Shown here: positions 23,501 to 27,623 of the stretch, piece by piece
How the letters are laid out: each line of letters begins with the position of its first letter
Position numbering within the stretch: the stretch's first letter is position 1
Source: Oegoconia quadripuncta
Lineage: Eukaryota > Arthropoda > Insecta > Lepidoptera > Autostichidae
Reading direction: 5' to 3'
Assembly (NCBI GenBank): GCA_949316235.1
Contig: OX438751.1
Coordinates: 8,084,413 to 8,148,412, forward strand
Length of the DNA stretch: 64,000 bases
Translations under genes and position numbers: made by a program
Notes under the pieces: generated by a model
What the model saw: only the letters and a program-made list of their open reading frames with translations
Databases searched by the model: none
Told to the model about the DNA's origin: nothing

Positions 23501-26385
23501 TTAATTATACTGGATGAATTTTTCAAGTGGGCGTGCATGGCCAAATCCGAAACGACATTAATAACATAGATTTTCCTTCCCTCCATATTGCCATGTCTGA
23601 CAAGGTACATGTGTATGTTAGTACTTACCTATGTATTGTACCTAACTATGACAGGTGTAATGCAATAAATATATGAATATATAAATACATTTTTTTTTGT
23701 AAATAAATAAATACTTATTATAAATGAAAACATCCATAACTCGGGTACACATGTCCGTATTCATCACACAAACATATGCCCCTAGCGGGATTCGAACCCG
23801 CAACCTTTTGGCATATTGGTCAGAGTTGCTAACCACTACACCAAACAGGTCGTCAGAGAGTATAAATGAAATGTAGAACTGATGATTTTCAACTCATCAT
23901 CAGTTCAGAAAATCGCCGCATAAGTTATATCAGTAAACGAGTTGAAAATCATCAGTTTTACATTTCATTTATAGCATAAGTTATGCCTTGTTACCTAGTC
24001 CACGGCGGCCTATAAGACCACCAGTTCACCATCGCCGCAGCTTCATCATCATCATGTCTGTAGGCGGAGTTCCAGAGGGGAGAAACCTCCGTCCGCATCT
24101 ACTTCATCAGTCCACGAACCCGCACTAGCCGTGCACTCAGAACGTTGGAATTCCCAACAGTCACCCATCTAAGGATTGCCCGGTCCAGTTAGATGAACTT
24201 CGTTAATCGAAAAAGAATAACCTGTTAGTCATACATGGTCGTTGAAAACTACACGCAATTGGAATATAGTAAAAGTTATTCACAGGGTGAGCCGTTCATG
24301 GAGGGTCTCCGCGACAATAAGCCCCTGTTGTACAGCATCATGGCGTCTGGCGGATTCGTGCTCGCACTATCGACCGGTGTATTCCCGGACCTCTCCAAAA
24401 TGTTCGAGATCGTCTACTTTCCACCAGATGTAAGTATTTTATGCTTAAATAAATGCCAACTGTAACAGTCAGCAGTTAAATTATATATGCCTTTGCCTAT
24501 ACATATATTTATTTGACACCACACATCAACAGGACCGTCGGTGGCTGAGCGGTTAAGACGCGGTCTCCCAATTTGCGAGGTCCGGGTTCGATTCCCAGGC
24601 AGGCCATATACCAATGACATATACCAAAACCAACCAATAAATTACATTTAAAAGCTCATTGCATTGTATGTGGTCTGCCTGTAATAAGTAATTACTTATG
24701 TGCATTTATCCGACTGCTCTTAAACGGTGATGGAAAACATCGTGAGGAAATTTGCATGGCTGATAAATAATTCTAAGACATGATATGTCGCCAGCCCGTA
24801 TTGGGCCAGCGTGGTGGACTAAGGCCCATATTCCCTCATTATACTAGTGAAGGCCTATATCCTTGCAGTGGGATGTTTATTCGCTGAGATGATGACGATG
24901 ACATAACAACATAGAGTGACAATAATAATAATAGAATCGCCAGAAATTGGCATAACCGACTTCAGTAAGGTTCTAGTCTCTATCTCCGGAGTGCTTCATC
25001 AGATCTTATACGGGACAACCCTGAAGATAAAAAAAGCAATCAAGAAAGTTCGTTAATAATTGACGAAAATATGGGTGAACAAATACATATAGACGAACAT
25101 AGAACCTCCTCCTTTTTTTAGAGTCAGTTAAAATTACAATACAATACAGAAATCAGAGTGTTTCTTTTAATTGTGGTGAGTGCATGAGATTTTTGATGAG
25201 AAAAATAAATAATTTATTCATTCACCTCTTCCATTCATTAATTTTGTGCACTATGGAGGGTGGTTTCACGGTTTTAATGTATTGATCTTATTTCTAATAT
25301 TCTTTGCTCATTTTGGAATTTGAAGAATAACAAGTGAATAAGTTATCGCGCAGGTACTTGATATTATTATAAGATTGATACATAAATTATATTTTTATCT
25401 CCGTCCCATCCAGAAACAAGCCATGCAGGGCTAATCTGTATCAGTAGTCGTAAAAGGTGACTAAGAATAAATGAGCAAAACAGGTTAAAAAGGTCATAAT
25501 TATAGTCAATAGGGTTTACTATATAATCACTATTTATATGTTTTGATTACTTACTTAAGGGGAGCGTCGGTGGCCCAGCGGTTATAACGCGGACTCCCAA
25601 TTTGGGAGGTTCGGGTTCGATTCTCAGGCAGGCCATGCACCAATGAGTTTTTAAATTTAATTAGTTATGTGCATTTATCCAACTGCTCTTAAACGGCGAA
25701 GGAAAATATCTTGAGGAAACCTGCATGCCTGATTAATAAAAAATCTAAGGCATGTGAAGTCCCCAACCCGCATTGGGCCAGCGTGGCGAATTATGGCCCA
25801 TGCTTCTTCATATACGAACCTATATCCTTGCAGTGGGATGTTTACGGGCTGATGATGATGATGATGACTTACTTATAGTCCCTACTGGAACCCCATACGC
25901 TCAATTATTATGAATTATTTATCGAAAAAAAGTCAATATTGCGCAAAATCTAATCCACCGCGACCACAAATGTTGCCATTAAAACATGTGAAAAGTAATT
26001 ATATTAGTAACTTGGGTGGCCAGAGAAACTGAGCGTTTGGGTTTACCAAACATTAAAAGTTTATTGCTCGAAACAACATCAGCGGTCCCCATAGCATGAC
26101 ATCGTTAGTCGCGCGCGACGCGACATGAGAGTGGGATAGTTGTATATTTCGTCCAAACGAATTAGCAGGAATTATTATGTAAATAATGTAAAAATACTCA
26201 TCAAAATATTCCACTGTAAACTCATCCAGTATTATCAAGCTTTAAATATTCTAACTCATATTTATCGTCAATTGTTTCAGTACCGACTCGTTTTAGTGCA
26301 AGTTCTGATAGCGGACATGGTGTTCGCTTACGTCGTGGACCGCGCCTGCCTCTGGGTGTTCGGCGAAGGGTATAGCACTAAATGA
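5309..26385 (+). CDS. ATP13A1: ATP13A1-like P5A ATPase (ER transmembrane-helix dislocase), ten exons
   Basis: Exons 5309-5584, 5676-5765, 6366-6572, 10538-12487, 12687-12930, 20671-20867, 21376-21518, 23332-23464, 24286-24429 and 26281-26385 join in phase to about 1162 codons, close to the human protein. Family knowledge: P5A ATPases act in the ER membrane, removing misinserted or mistargeted transmembrane helices at the cost of ATP. Seen here: actuator TGES (residues about 315-318), the P5 signature PPELP in M4 (about 454-458), phosphorylation site DKTGT (Asp about 497), the GDGTND hinge (about 828-833) and several C-terminal membrane segments. The start is the first ATG after an AT-rich leader; a second in-frame ATG lies seven codons later. 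Introns 3 and 5 are long through transposon insertion, but no exon is damaged. Identity is strong from long matching segments; splice sites are inferred. Confidence 0.95.
5676..5765 (+). CDS. ATP13A1: ATP13A1 exon 2
   Basis: 30 codons between TTTTACAG and GTAAAA, phase 0 at both ends. It carries the family motif [11 protein letters not shown], conserved in animal ATP13A1, which confirms the frame. Confidence 0.9.
5766..6365 (+). other. ATP13A1 intron 2 with repeat remnant
   Basis: The stretch from about 6180 to 6350 (CTCTGGAAATCTATAGGGGAAG-type sequence followed by GATATGATGATC) resembles the 3' tail of a lepidopteran non-LTR element; related tails occur near 32500-32600 and 35400-35510. The rest shows nothing. 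Confidence 0.5.
6366..6572 (+). CDS. ATP13A1: ATP13A1 exon 3
   Basis: 69 codons between TTTTACAG and ATG|GTAAGA, phase 0. Encodes the cytosolic segment before M1 ([20 protein letters not shown]) and ends in a Glu/Lys-rich stretch. Joined to exon 4 it reads EMTM-VVPEF, the expected order for the family. Confidence 0.9.
6796..6926 (+). repeat. SINE family 1, left part, interrupted by LINE
   Basis: The tRNA-like head (CGACCTGTTTGGTGTAGTGG, B box GGTTCGAATCTCGC) and first part of the body. It stops at TTCATTT (6920-6926) and resumes after the RTE LINE at 9485. Confidence 0.85.
6927..9484 (-). mobile_element. RTE-type LINE, 5'-truncated
   Basis: A minus-strand non-LTR element. The 3' end (low coordinate) is a short GATAAA/TTTATC repeat tract at about 6928-6957, followed upstream by AT-rich 3' UTR and the RT reading frame. 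The 5' end stops within the endonuclease domain near 9480. A 7-bp TTCATTT flanks it on both sides (6920-6926 and 9485-9491), a target-site duplication in the host SINE. It lies in ATP13A1 intron 3 in antisense. Confidence 0.88.
7194..9482 (-). CDS. RTE-type reverse transcriptase, long intact frame lacking most of the endonuclease
   Basis: About 760 codons are open. The frame continues upstream of the in-frame GTG at 9401 into [17 protein letters not shown], the end of an AP-type endonuclease, so there is no genuine start. RT landmarks in order: [60 protein letters not shown], the catalytic [10 protein letters not shown] (about residue 472 from 9401) and EYLGQTI. The C-terminal segment [14 protein letters not shown]...[19 protein letters not shown] is typical of the RTE clade found in Heliconius and other moths and butterflies. 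There are no internal stops, so the insertion is fairly young, but the missing N-terminus makes it unable to move by itself. Confidence 0.88.
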   Translation of the reverse strand, partial: QNDLKILNSFYKKKPNRKWTWISPCGRVRNEIDFILARDQKIFRNVETVNNLNFNTNHRMVRGIISCNSRKKHRQITPPCSYKLPDIPEDKLLELKQKLRRTKNQKSVYEKYNILEKELKDFGNKVRLQTTRKDKIGCEARQLIEKRKEMLQDRKNRRSDISNISKNINLSIRKHRNKARTTMINHHIERTGGVKKALKELCESTAWVPKLKDKNKLVTKRKDIIKTATDFYRQLYTDAPTYNTNTRNMDPDTDRVPLILRQEVISAITSQKNRKAPGEDRITNEILKETTEATVDTITDIFNDILVSEEIPKQWTRTTIVLLHKKGDKEQINNYRPISLMSNIYKIFSKIILGRMTKKLDENQPIEQAGFRSNYSTIDHIHTLKQVIEKYNEHKRTYYIAFIDYNKAFDSLKHQNIWDTLQKQGIEGKYINLIKQIYSNGKAKIKLETSGEEFDIQKGVRQGDPMSPKLFSAVLEQVFRNLDWSTKGLMINGEHLHHLRFADDVVLLCTSPIEMQEMLDQLATESEKVGLTMNLTKTKLLTNGQKETITLKNNTTIEYVDSYEYLGQTISPTDQMDREIDKRICNTWKRYWSLKEIMKNKDISPAQKGKVLDTCITPCLSYGCQTWALTKKNLRKLEVCQNAMQRSMVGVKLRDRVKLTDIRQKTKITPITYVIHKTKWRWTGHMIRGTNKWSQKVTYWYPREDKRRRGRQMRRWVDDIKRVAGACWTRKAQDRKEWKVLEEAYVGRQTAGVTDGEEIWSC
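9485..9612 (+). repeat. SINE family 1, right part, interrupted by LINE
   Basis: The continuation of the SINE begun at 6796: TATAATAAGTATTTATTT, then CATCTGGTATCCACAACACA and TAGATGGCGCTGTGTG, matching the body of the uninterrupted copy at 40067-40318. Confidence 0.85.
9613..10537 (+). other. ATP13A1 intron 3, right part
   Basis: Contains a short TCTTTA tract near 9693-9710 resembling the 3' tail of the neighbouring RTE element, and an A-run near 9834. The stretch 10260-10400 shares words with 22010-22080 and is probably an old repeat. Nothing coding until exon 4. Confidence 0.45.
10538..12487 (+). CDS. ATP13A1: ATP13A1 exon 4 (catalytic core)
   Basis: 650 codons between TTACAG and GAT|GTAAGT, phase 0. 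Contains M1/M2, the actuator domain with [13 protein letters not shown]3/M4 with [19 protein letters not shown], the P-domain [13 protein letters not shown], the nucleotide-binding region including the conserved [11 protein letters not shown], and [14 protein letters not shown] at the end. All catalytic residues of the P-type cycle are present, so the enzyme is predicted active. Confidence 0.96.
12687..12930 (+). CDS. ATP13A1: ATP13A1 exon 5
   Basis: 244 bp between TTTACAG and GTAAGT, ending in phase 1. Starts [10 protein letters not shown], completing the P-domain, then an Arg/Glu/Pro/Ala-rich linker ([13 protein letters not shown]...), then the conserved [20 protein letters not shown] before M5. 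The linker is more GC-rich than neighbouring exons; this linker is variable in the family. Confidence 0.93.
13072..13451 (-). repeat. BEL/Pao 3' LTR
   Basis: On the minus strand it begins TGATGGATATTTGTGAACGC and ends in CCCCCACA. Same length and apparently same sequence as 19089-19468. A 60-codon frame inside both LTRs (13171-13353, 19188-19370) is a by-product. Confidence 0.95.
13452..13470 (-). other. BEL/Pao polypurine tract
   Basis: On the minus strand GGGGGGCGG immediately precedes the 3' LTR, the expected place for plus-strand priming. Confidence 0.75.
13593..18752 (-). CDS. BEL/Pao Gag-Pol polyprotein, 1719 aa, uninterrupted
   Basis: Order and rough residues: BEL-type gag region (DUF1759-like, [11 protein letters not shown], about 125-280); cysteine/histidine zinc clusters (CPCC..., [22 protein letters not shown]; about 325-395); aspartic protease with [12 protein letters not shown] (about 452); reverse transcriptase with [14 protein letters not shown] (about 780) and catalytic FVDD (about 860); RNase H with [15 protein letters not shown] (about 1032); integrase zinc finger (HHRIH...CHRCYRLRP, about 1345-1387) and core with [16 protein letters not shown] and [13 protein letters not shown]-terminal DUF5641-like segment [21 protein letters not shown] (about 1650-1690). 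The start could be M1 or M8. No frameshift or stop is seen, so the copy could be autonomous. Confidence 0.95.
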   Translation of the reverse strand: MPLGIIIMTSEVKRKGLLFDLAVGRITDLYNLAIKCTQEKHDIESINRYQVKYTDIGRTREQMEDAYLVLLSSDTFDEKKRAEIDATYAKFQEVYYSIQVLHSSIVAKCPVKHESTARQNPSFHLPKITLARFTGVHVEWPNFIAIFNSLIHDNTGITPVEKMHYLLSVLDKEPLSLIKHLIISNENYHVAYSLLTERYENKRIIADKHVEAVLNLPNLTLVNFKTLNKFLNTVKENTQALTALKFDVDSWSFLLLHIILKKLSVDLRSKFESTIESTCIPSFQQLLNFLENQQRILENISGSSSKSQPSNSLNVVDSDNKLQNQLSCPCCNDNHLIYRCTKFNLMTPRERKDFVKQNRLCFNCLRTHHVSKCSSQSICQVCRGRHHTKLHIQPAHFSEPPRTSSPVINEYEKVLDPVPQSLHSVDTLSTMLLGTAVVHVQDVDGHYHTARALIDSGSQVSVMTEHLAQKLRLRRSDSGTLFGLGASATQSTRGMVHCSIEPLSTSKQTLNSDFIILKRITNNLPSVRVDQSVLNKCDYLVLADKNFITPGPIDLLLGIDLYDQIFDGRKYSLGENMPTAYSSIFGWVIMGKAPAASRYGNNCITSMACTTNLDLALNRFWEVEEPPKMLIQDPENVQCEKHFSDTHARDNFGRFILRLPFKVDHKPLGDTHVNATKRFYNLERRLLREPRLRELYIAFMRDYLEAGHMREVKSPASRDRYYIPHHGVLKEHSSTTKLRAVFDATFPSSSGVSLNQVLLSGPKLQKNIEDIILRFRLHLVVFTCDIKQMYRQVRIADQDCKYQTILWRESPDEPLKQFELTTVTYGVTSSAYQAIRVIHELAYLNSEQYPDASRALLEDTFVDDVVCGAASLSSALDLQKQLVDILSQGGFLLRKWSSNCHEFLESVPADHCESPFRFEAEGANVFKVLGIQWNANTDNFVYHVSEMSSVMSKRGILSNIARLYDPCGFLAPVTFHAKHIMQKLWSIECGWDDPLPSDILQCWLTFVSEFSQLNNVNIPRRVLTDQPVDCQLHGFSDASERGYAACVYLRTLDSSGHVLVQLLLAKSRVAPLKQKLTVPKLELSGALMLARLLEHVVNVLSLKTQLSSVSAWCDSSIVLSWLGTSPHKLQTFEGNRVSQIQSLIPNATWRHVPSLSNPADSASRGRTPSELVDNHLWWSPPWLADDPSTWPGDFQVVSEAELPGIKPAPLTSNMVQIQASDECQILEKFSTFSKLQATVAWCKRFAHNCKQRDPACRRSGPLSIAELNGSLHIIISMVQSVTFAGAIKSLQAGMPLKGALMRLNPFLDPHGLLRVGGRLTQSSLDYAVKHPLLLPKSHHVTKLIIEHHHRIHLHPGLNTLLNLLQHKFWIMSARRVIRHVIFRCHRCYRLRPKAVEPFMGDLPVDRVTSCRPFQKVGIDFAGPFMLKASRVRNAKSIKAYLCVFVCFATKGVHLEIVSELSTDAFLACFDRFVSRRGLPSDIFSDCGTNFVGAHAHLKEVSGFIRNSTDEIHRHVTTQQIAWHFNPPASPHMGGLWESAVRSAKIILARVIGDRPLLFEEMATIFAKVEAALNSRPLCPISNDPNDLEVLTPGHFIIGQPLLATPEHSLVDSNIPILKRWLLLRQITQHFWKRWQSEYLHTLQQRPKWLAKTTPIQLGDLVLVKDSRLPPLQWRKARVIRTCPGADGVIRVVELKTSTGTLLRPVVKLCPLLPSSETLF
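19065..19083 (-). other. BEL/Pao primer binding site
   Basis: On the minus strand, five bases after the 5' LTR, the sequence starts TGGTCCTTCACCCCGGATT. The + strand therefore ends in CCA like a tRNA 3' end; the last nine bases GAAGGACCA recall an insect tRNA-Tyr, but the match further in is imperfect, so the primer tRNA is not settled. Confidence 0.65.
19089..19468 (-). repeat. BEL/Pao 5' LTR
   Basis: Same 380-bp sequence as 13072-13451 as far as can be read. It should carry the promoter of the element, directing transcription leftward, against ATP13A1. Confidence 0.95.
19474..20051 (+). other. ATP13A1 intron 5, between BEL element and SINE
   Basis: AT-rich, no coding potential. No family recognised. 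Confidence 0.4.
20052..20379 (-). repeat. tRNA-headed SINE, family 2
   Basis: Minus copy: head at right (GGGGATCGAACCCGCGACC and GGAGGCGG), body with AACACATTTGG, CTGACAACCGGAACACAACA and the conserved end GTTAAGTGAAGATGAGGTCGA, with the T-run (A-tail complement) at the left. Eight copies or fragments occur in the window. Confidence 0.85.
20671..20867 (+). CDS. ATP13A1: ATP13A1 exon 6
   Basis: Between GTGTTACAG and AAG|GTGAGT. Encodes [20 protein letters not shown] and the next two membrane segments (M5/M6 region), highly conserved in ATP13A1. It restores phase 0. Confidence 0.94.
20868..21375 (+). other. ATP13A1 intron 6
   Basis: 508 bp. The stretch 21140-21320 looks like an old dispersed repeat but the family was not recognised. 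Confidence 0.4.
21376..21518 (+). CDS. ATP13A1: ATP13A1 exon 7
   Basis: Between TTTCCAG and AG|GTAAGT, ending in phase 2. Encodes [22 protein letters not shown] and a membrane segment, matching the family after M6. Confidence 0.94.
21653..21982 (+). repeat. SINE family 2, plus orientation
   Basis: Starts CCGACTCCGTGGCTCAATGT, a tRNA-like A box, and follows the family body to ACTTGACATCAGGTGTGATTG, ending in an A-run near 21976-21982. Confidence 0.85.
22226..22316. repeat. 91-bp direct repeat, left copy
   Basis: Begins GAATTTTTGTGAATGAACGC and is repeated at 22791-22881 with no difference that I can see. The two copies flank a mariner transposase remnant. Confidence 0.9.
22319..22742 (+). 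pseudogene. mariner-type transposase, C-terminal fragment
   Basis: The frame 22327-22677 has [13 protein letters not shown] (with the second catalytic Asp), [16 protein letters not shown] (with the third catalytic Asp of the DD34D set) and [15 protein letters not shown], a standard mariner C-terminus ending at TAA 22675-22677. The first catalytic Asp and the DNA-binding N-terminus are missing, so this is dead. Most of the element was lost to the left. It lies in intron 7 of ATP13A1. Confidence 0.9.
22743..22792. repeat. 50-bp repeat shared with 25101-25151
   Basis: AGAACCTCCTC...GAGTCAGTTAAAATTACAAT...; differs at about one base from the copy in intron 9. The ACCTCCTCCTTTTTT plus GTC(A/G)GTTA theme is common in lepidopteran repeats, and further instances lie near 31780 and 56675. 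Confidence 0.75.
22791..22881. repeat. 91-bp direct repeat, right copy
   Basis: Same sequence as 22226-22316, offset 565 bp, immediately right of the mariner remnant and the 50-bp repeat. Confidence 0.9.
22882..23331 (+). other. ATP13A1 intron 7, right part
   Basis: AT-rich, no recognised repeat; ends in the acceptor TGTTCCAG before exon 8. Confidence 0.4.
23332..23464 (+). CDS. ATP13A1: ATP13A1 exon 8
   Basis: Between TGTTCCAG and AGG|GTACGT. Encodes an acidic loop ([17 protein letters not shown]) and [23 protein letters not shown], the membrane segment with the family's NSTVYI motif. Confidence 0.94.
23681..23854 (-). repeat. SINE family 1, 3'-truncated
   Basis: Minus copy with head at 23780-23854 and the first part of the body; the TAGATGGCGCTGTG end is missing. 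Confidence 0.85.
23861..23973. repeat. Fold-back repeat, 35-base arms
   Basis: Arms 23861-23895 and 23939-23973 are inverted with one mismatch (TATAAATGAAATGTAG... and its complement), with a 43-base loop. It directly abuts the head of the SINE at 23681-23854. Confidence 0.8.
24042..24244 (-). repeat. 5S rRNA-derived SINE (SINE3 type)
   Basis: Read on the minus strand from 24244 it begins CAACGACCAT, the start of animal 5S rRNA. It continues with TTCGATTAACGAAGTT and CTTAGATGGGTGACTGTTGG, which line up with the 5S internal promoter region, then a body of about 100 bp and a GATGATGATGAAG tail. The alignment to 5S rRNA is from memory and degenerate, but the order of matching blocks is right. 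It ends 41 bp before exon 9. Confidence 0.7.
24286..24429 (+). CDS. ATP13A1: ATP13A1 exon 9
   Basis: 48 codons between TTCACAG and GAT|GTAAGT, phase 0. Begins [15 protein letters not shown], matching the family's GPPFMESL loop, then a membrane segment. Confidence 0.94.
24534..24902 (+). repeat. tRNA-headed SINE, family 3
   Basis: Starts ACCGTCGGTGGCTGAGCGG and has B box GGGTTCGATTCCCAGG, so it resembles a leucine/serine tRNA head. The body has CTGCTCTTAAACGGTGATGG and ATCCTTGCAGTGGGATGTTT, and it ends in a degenerate GATGATGA tail. A second copy lies at 25562-25868. Confidence 0.85.
24903..25556 (+). other. ATP13A1 intron 9, between SINE copies
   Basis: Includes the second copy of the 50-bp repeat (25101-25151). 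Otherwise AT-rich with nothing recognised. Confidence 0.5.
25562..25868 (+). repeat. SINE family 3, second copy
   Basis: Same head (GGAGCGTCGGTGGCCCAGCGG), body and GATGATGATGATGATGA tail as the copy about 1 kb to the left, in the same orientation. Confidence 0.85.
25869..26280 (+). other. ATP13A1 intron 9, last part
   Basis: The part near 26000-26110 shares words with 42990-43090 (CATTAAAAGTTTA, AAACAACATC), an old dispersed repeat. Ends TTGTTTCAG at exon 10. Confidence 0.4.
26281..26385 (+). CDS. ATP13A1: ATP13A1 exon 10 (last)
   Basis: 34 codons and TGA. Encodes [21 protein letters not shown], the last membrane segment, and a short tail. Position and length fit the family C-terminus. Confidence 0.92.
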   Translation, partial: YRLVLVQVLIADMVFAYVVDRACLWVFGEGYSTK

Positions 26386-26742
26386 ACATAGTAACATTAC
26401 ACCATACAACAGAACCACATTAACACGTGCACTGGGTGCCTCATATTAAATACTATATGTCATTCCATGATTATCATTGAGTAAACTGAATTCCACGCTA
26501 TGTAATGCAGTAAAATTTCTGTTCAGTAACCATGGTCTATTTTAAAGGACACTAAGCTTCGCTTGCGTAGATTTTTTTATTTTCACGGTTTGTAAATCAG
26601 TCTATGTCCTTGTGTATTTGATTGTTTGATAATATTAGTATTGTATGCTGTTTTTTCACTTTTCCATTATAAGAATTTTGGAATATGTTGTCATTTACTG
26701 GACTTTCCTCTTCGGACGCCTTTATAGATAGGTAATTTTATA

Positions 26743-26748
26743 AATAAA
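26743..26748 (+). terminator. Possible proximal poly(A) signal of ATP13A1
   Basis: AATAAA about 360 bp after the stop codon; one of at least two candidates. Confidence 0.5.
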
Positions 26749-27025
26749 ACCTGGCTACTCAACTGGTATTTTGTCTGTATGAGTTTGGTATGGGGCGTGG
26801 GTGTTTTCTGTAGTGGTCGCATTATATTTTGTGATAAAAAATAAATACCAGATGTAACTACTTACGTATCGGTGTGAGTGCTGTTTGTGTTGGTACTCAA
26901 TAACCGCTCAAATATTACGTGCATTTAAGTATGAATGTGTCGGTTGTATTTTAGTTATGAGTTATGATATAAATGTGTAGTTTAATGTGTTGTCTGTTGA
27001 TTCCGTTCAACTGTATAAGAAGCAA

Positions 27026-27031
27026 AATAAA
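27026..27031 (+). terminator. Possible distal poly(A) signal of ATP13A1
   Basis: AATAAA about 640 bp after the stop codon, 25 bp from the opposing signal of the cuticle gene. Confidence 0.55.
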
Positions 27032-27055
27032 CTGAAATAAGTGTTCTGTAAAATT

Positions 27056-27061
27056 ATTTAT
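27056..27061 (-). terminator. Possible poly(A) signal of cuticle protein gene
   Basis: TTTATT on the + strand (AATAAA on minus), about 130 bp after the stop of the cuticle gene. Confidence 0.55.
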
Positions 27062-27188
27062 TATTTGTCTTCCTTATCCATGTTTCGCACTATTAGTATT
27101 TTCGCTTGTGAACTAATGTTAGTAATAGATTCATACGCGAAAATATAATAGGCAAATATAACTTTTCGTTACTGGCAGATGATAGGAT

Positions 27189-27623
27189 TTAGTATTTCCA
27201 CGAGCCATAGTCGCCGTGTCCACTGTAGCCAAGTTCGCTGTAGCCAAGTCCGCTATAGCCAAGTCCGTTATAGGCATATCCGCCGTAGCCAAGTCCGTCA
27301 AATCCATAGTCTCCTAGGCCAATTTTTGAGATTGCGGGTGCGATTATTGGCGCTATAGCTGGTGCTGCGATTGGTGCCACGATTTGTTTGACGACTGGTG
27401 CGACTAGAGTCTGGGGGTGAGCGGCAGGTCCGATGCGCTTGACGACTGCGTTGAATCCGGAGACTGGGTCGGCCGTGTAGTCGACCACTCGCAGGGTGCC
27501 GTCGGGTTCCGTCAGTGAATAGGAGCCCTTAACGACGCCGCCGTCGCGTACTTCGCTCTGTGCCTTGTTGTCGCCCGTGTGTGGGTCGTTGACAGCGTAG
27601 TTGAAATTGTAGCGAGGTATTGA
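27189..27623 (-). CDS. Cuticular protein exon 3 (RR-2 domain and Gly/Tyr tail)
   Basis: 145 codons including TAA, after acceptor TTTTATCCAG on the minus strand. The frame is open from SIPRYNFNY, so the apparent Met at 27488 (MVDYTADPV in a naive call; really VVDYTADPV) is not the start. Confidence 0.93.
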   Translation of the reverse strand, partial: SIPRYNFNYAVNDPHTGDNKAQSEVRDGGVVKGSYSLTEPDGTLRVVDYTADPVSGFNAVVKRIGPAAHPQTLVAPVVKQIVAPIAAPAIAPIIAPAISKIGLGDYGFDGLGYGGYAYNGLGYSGLGYSELGYSGHGDYGSWKY

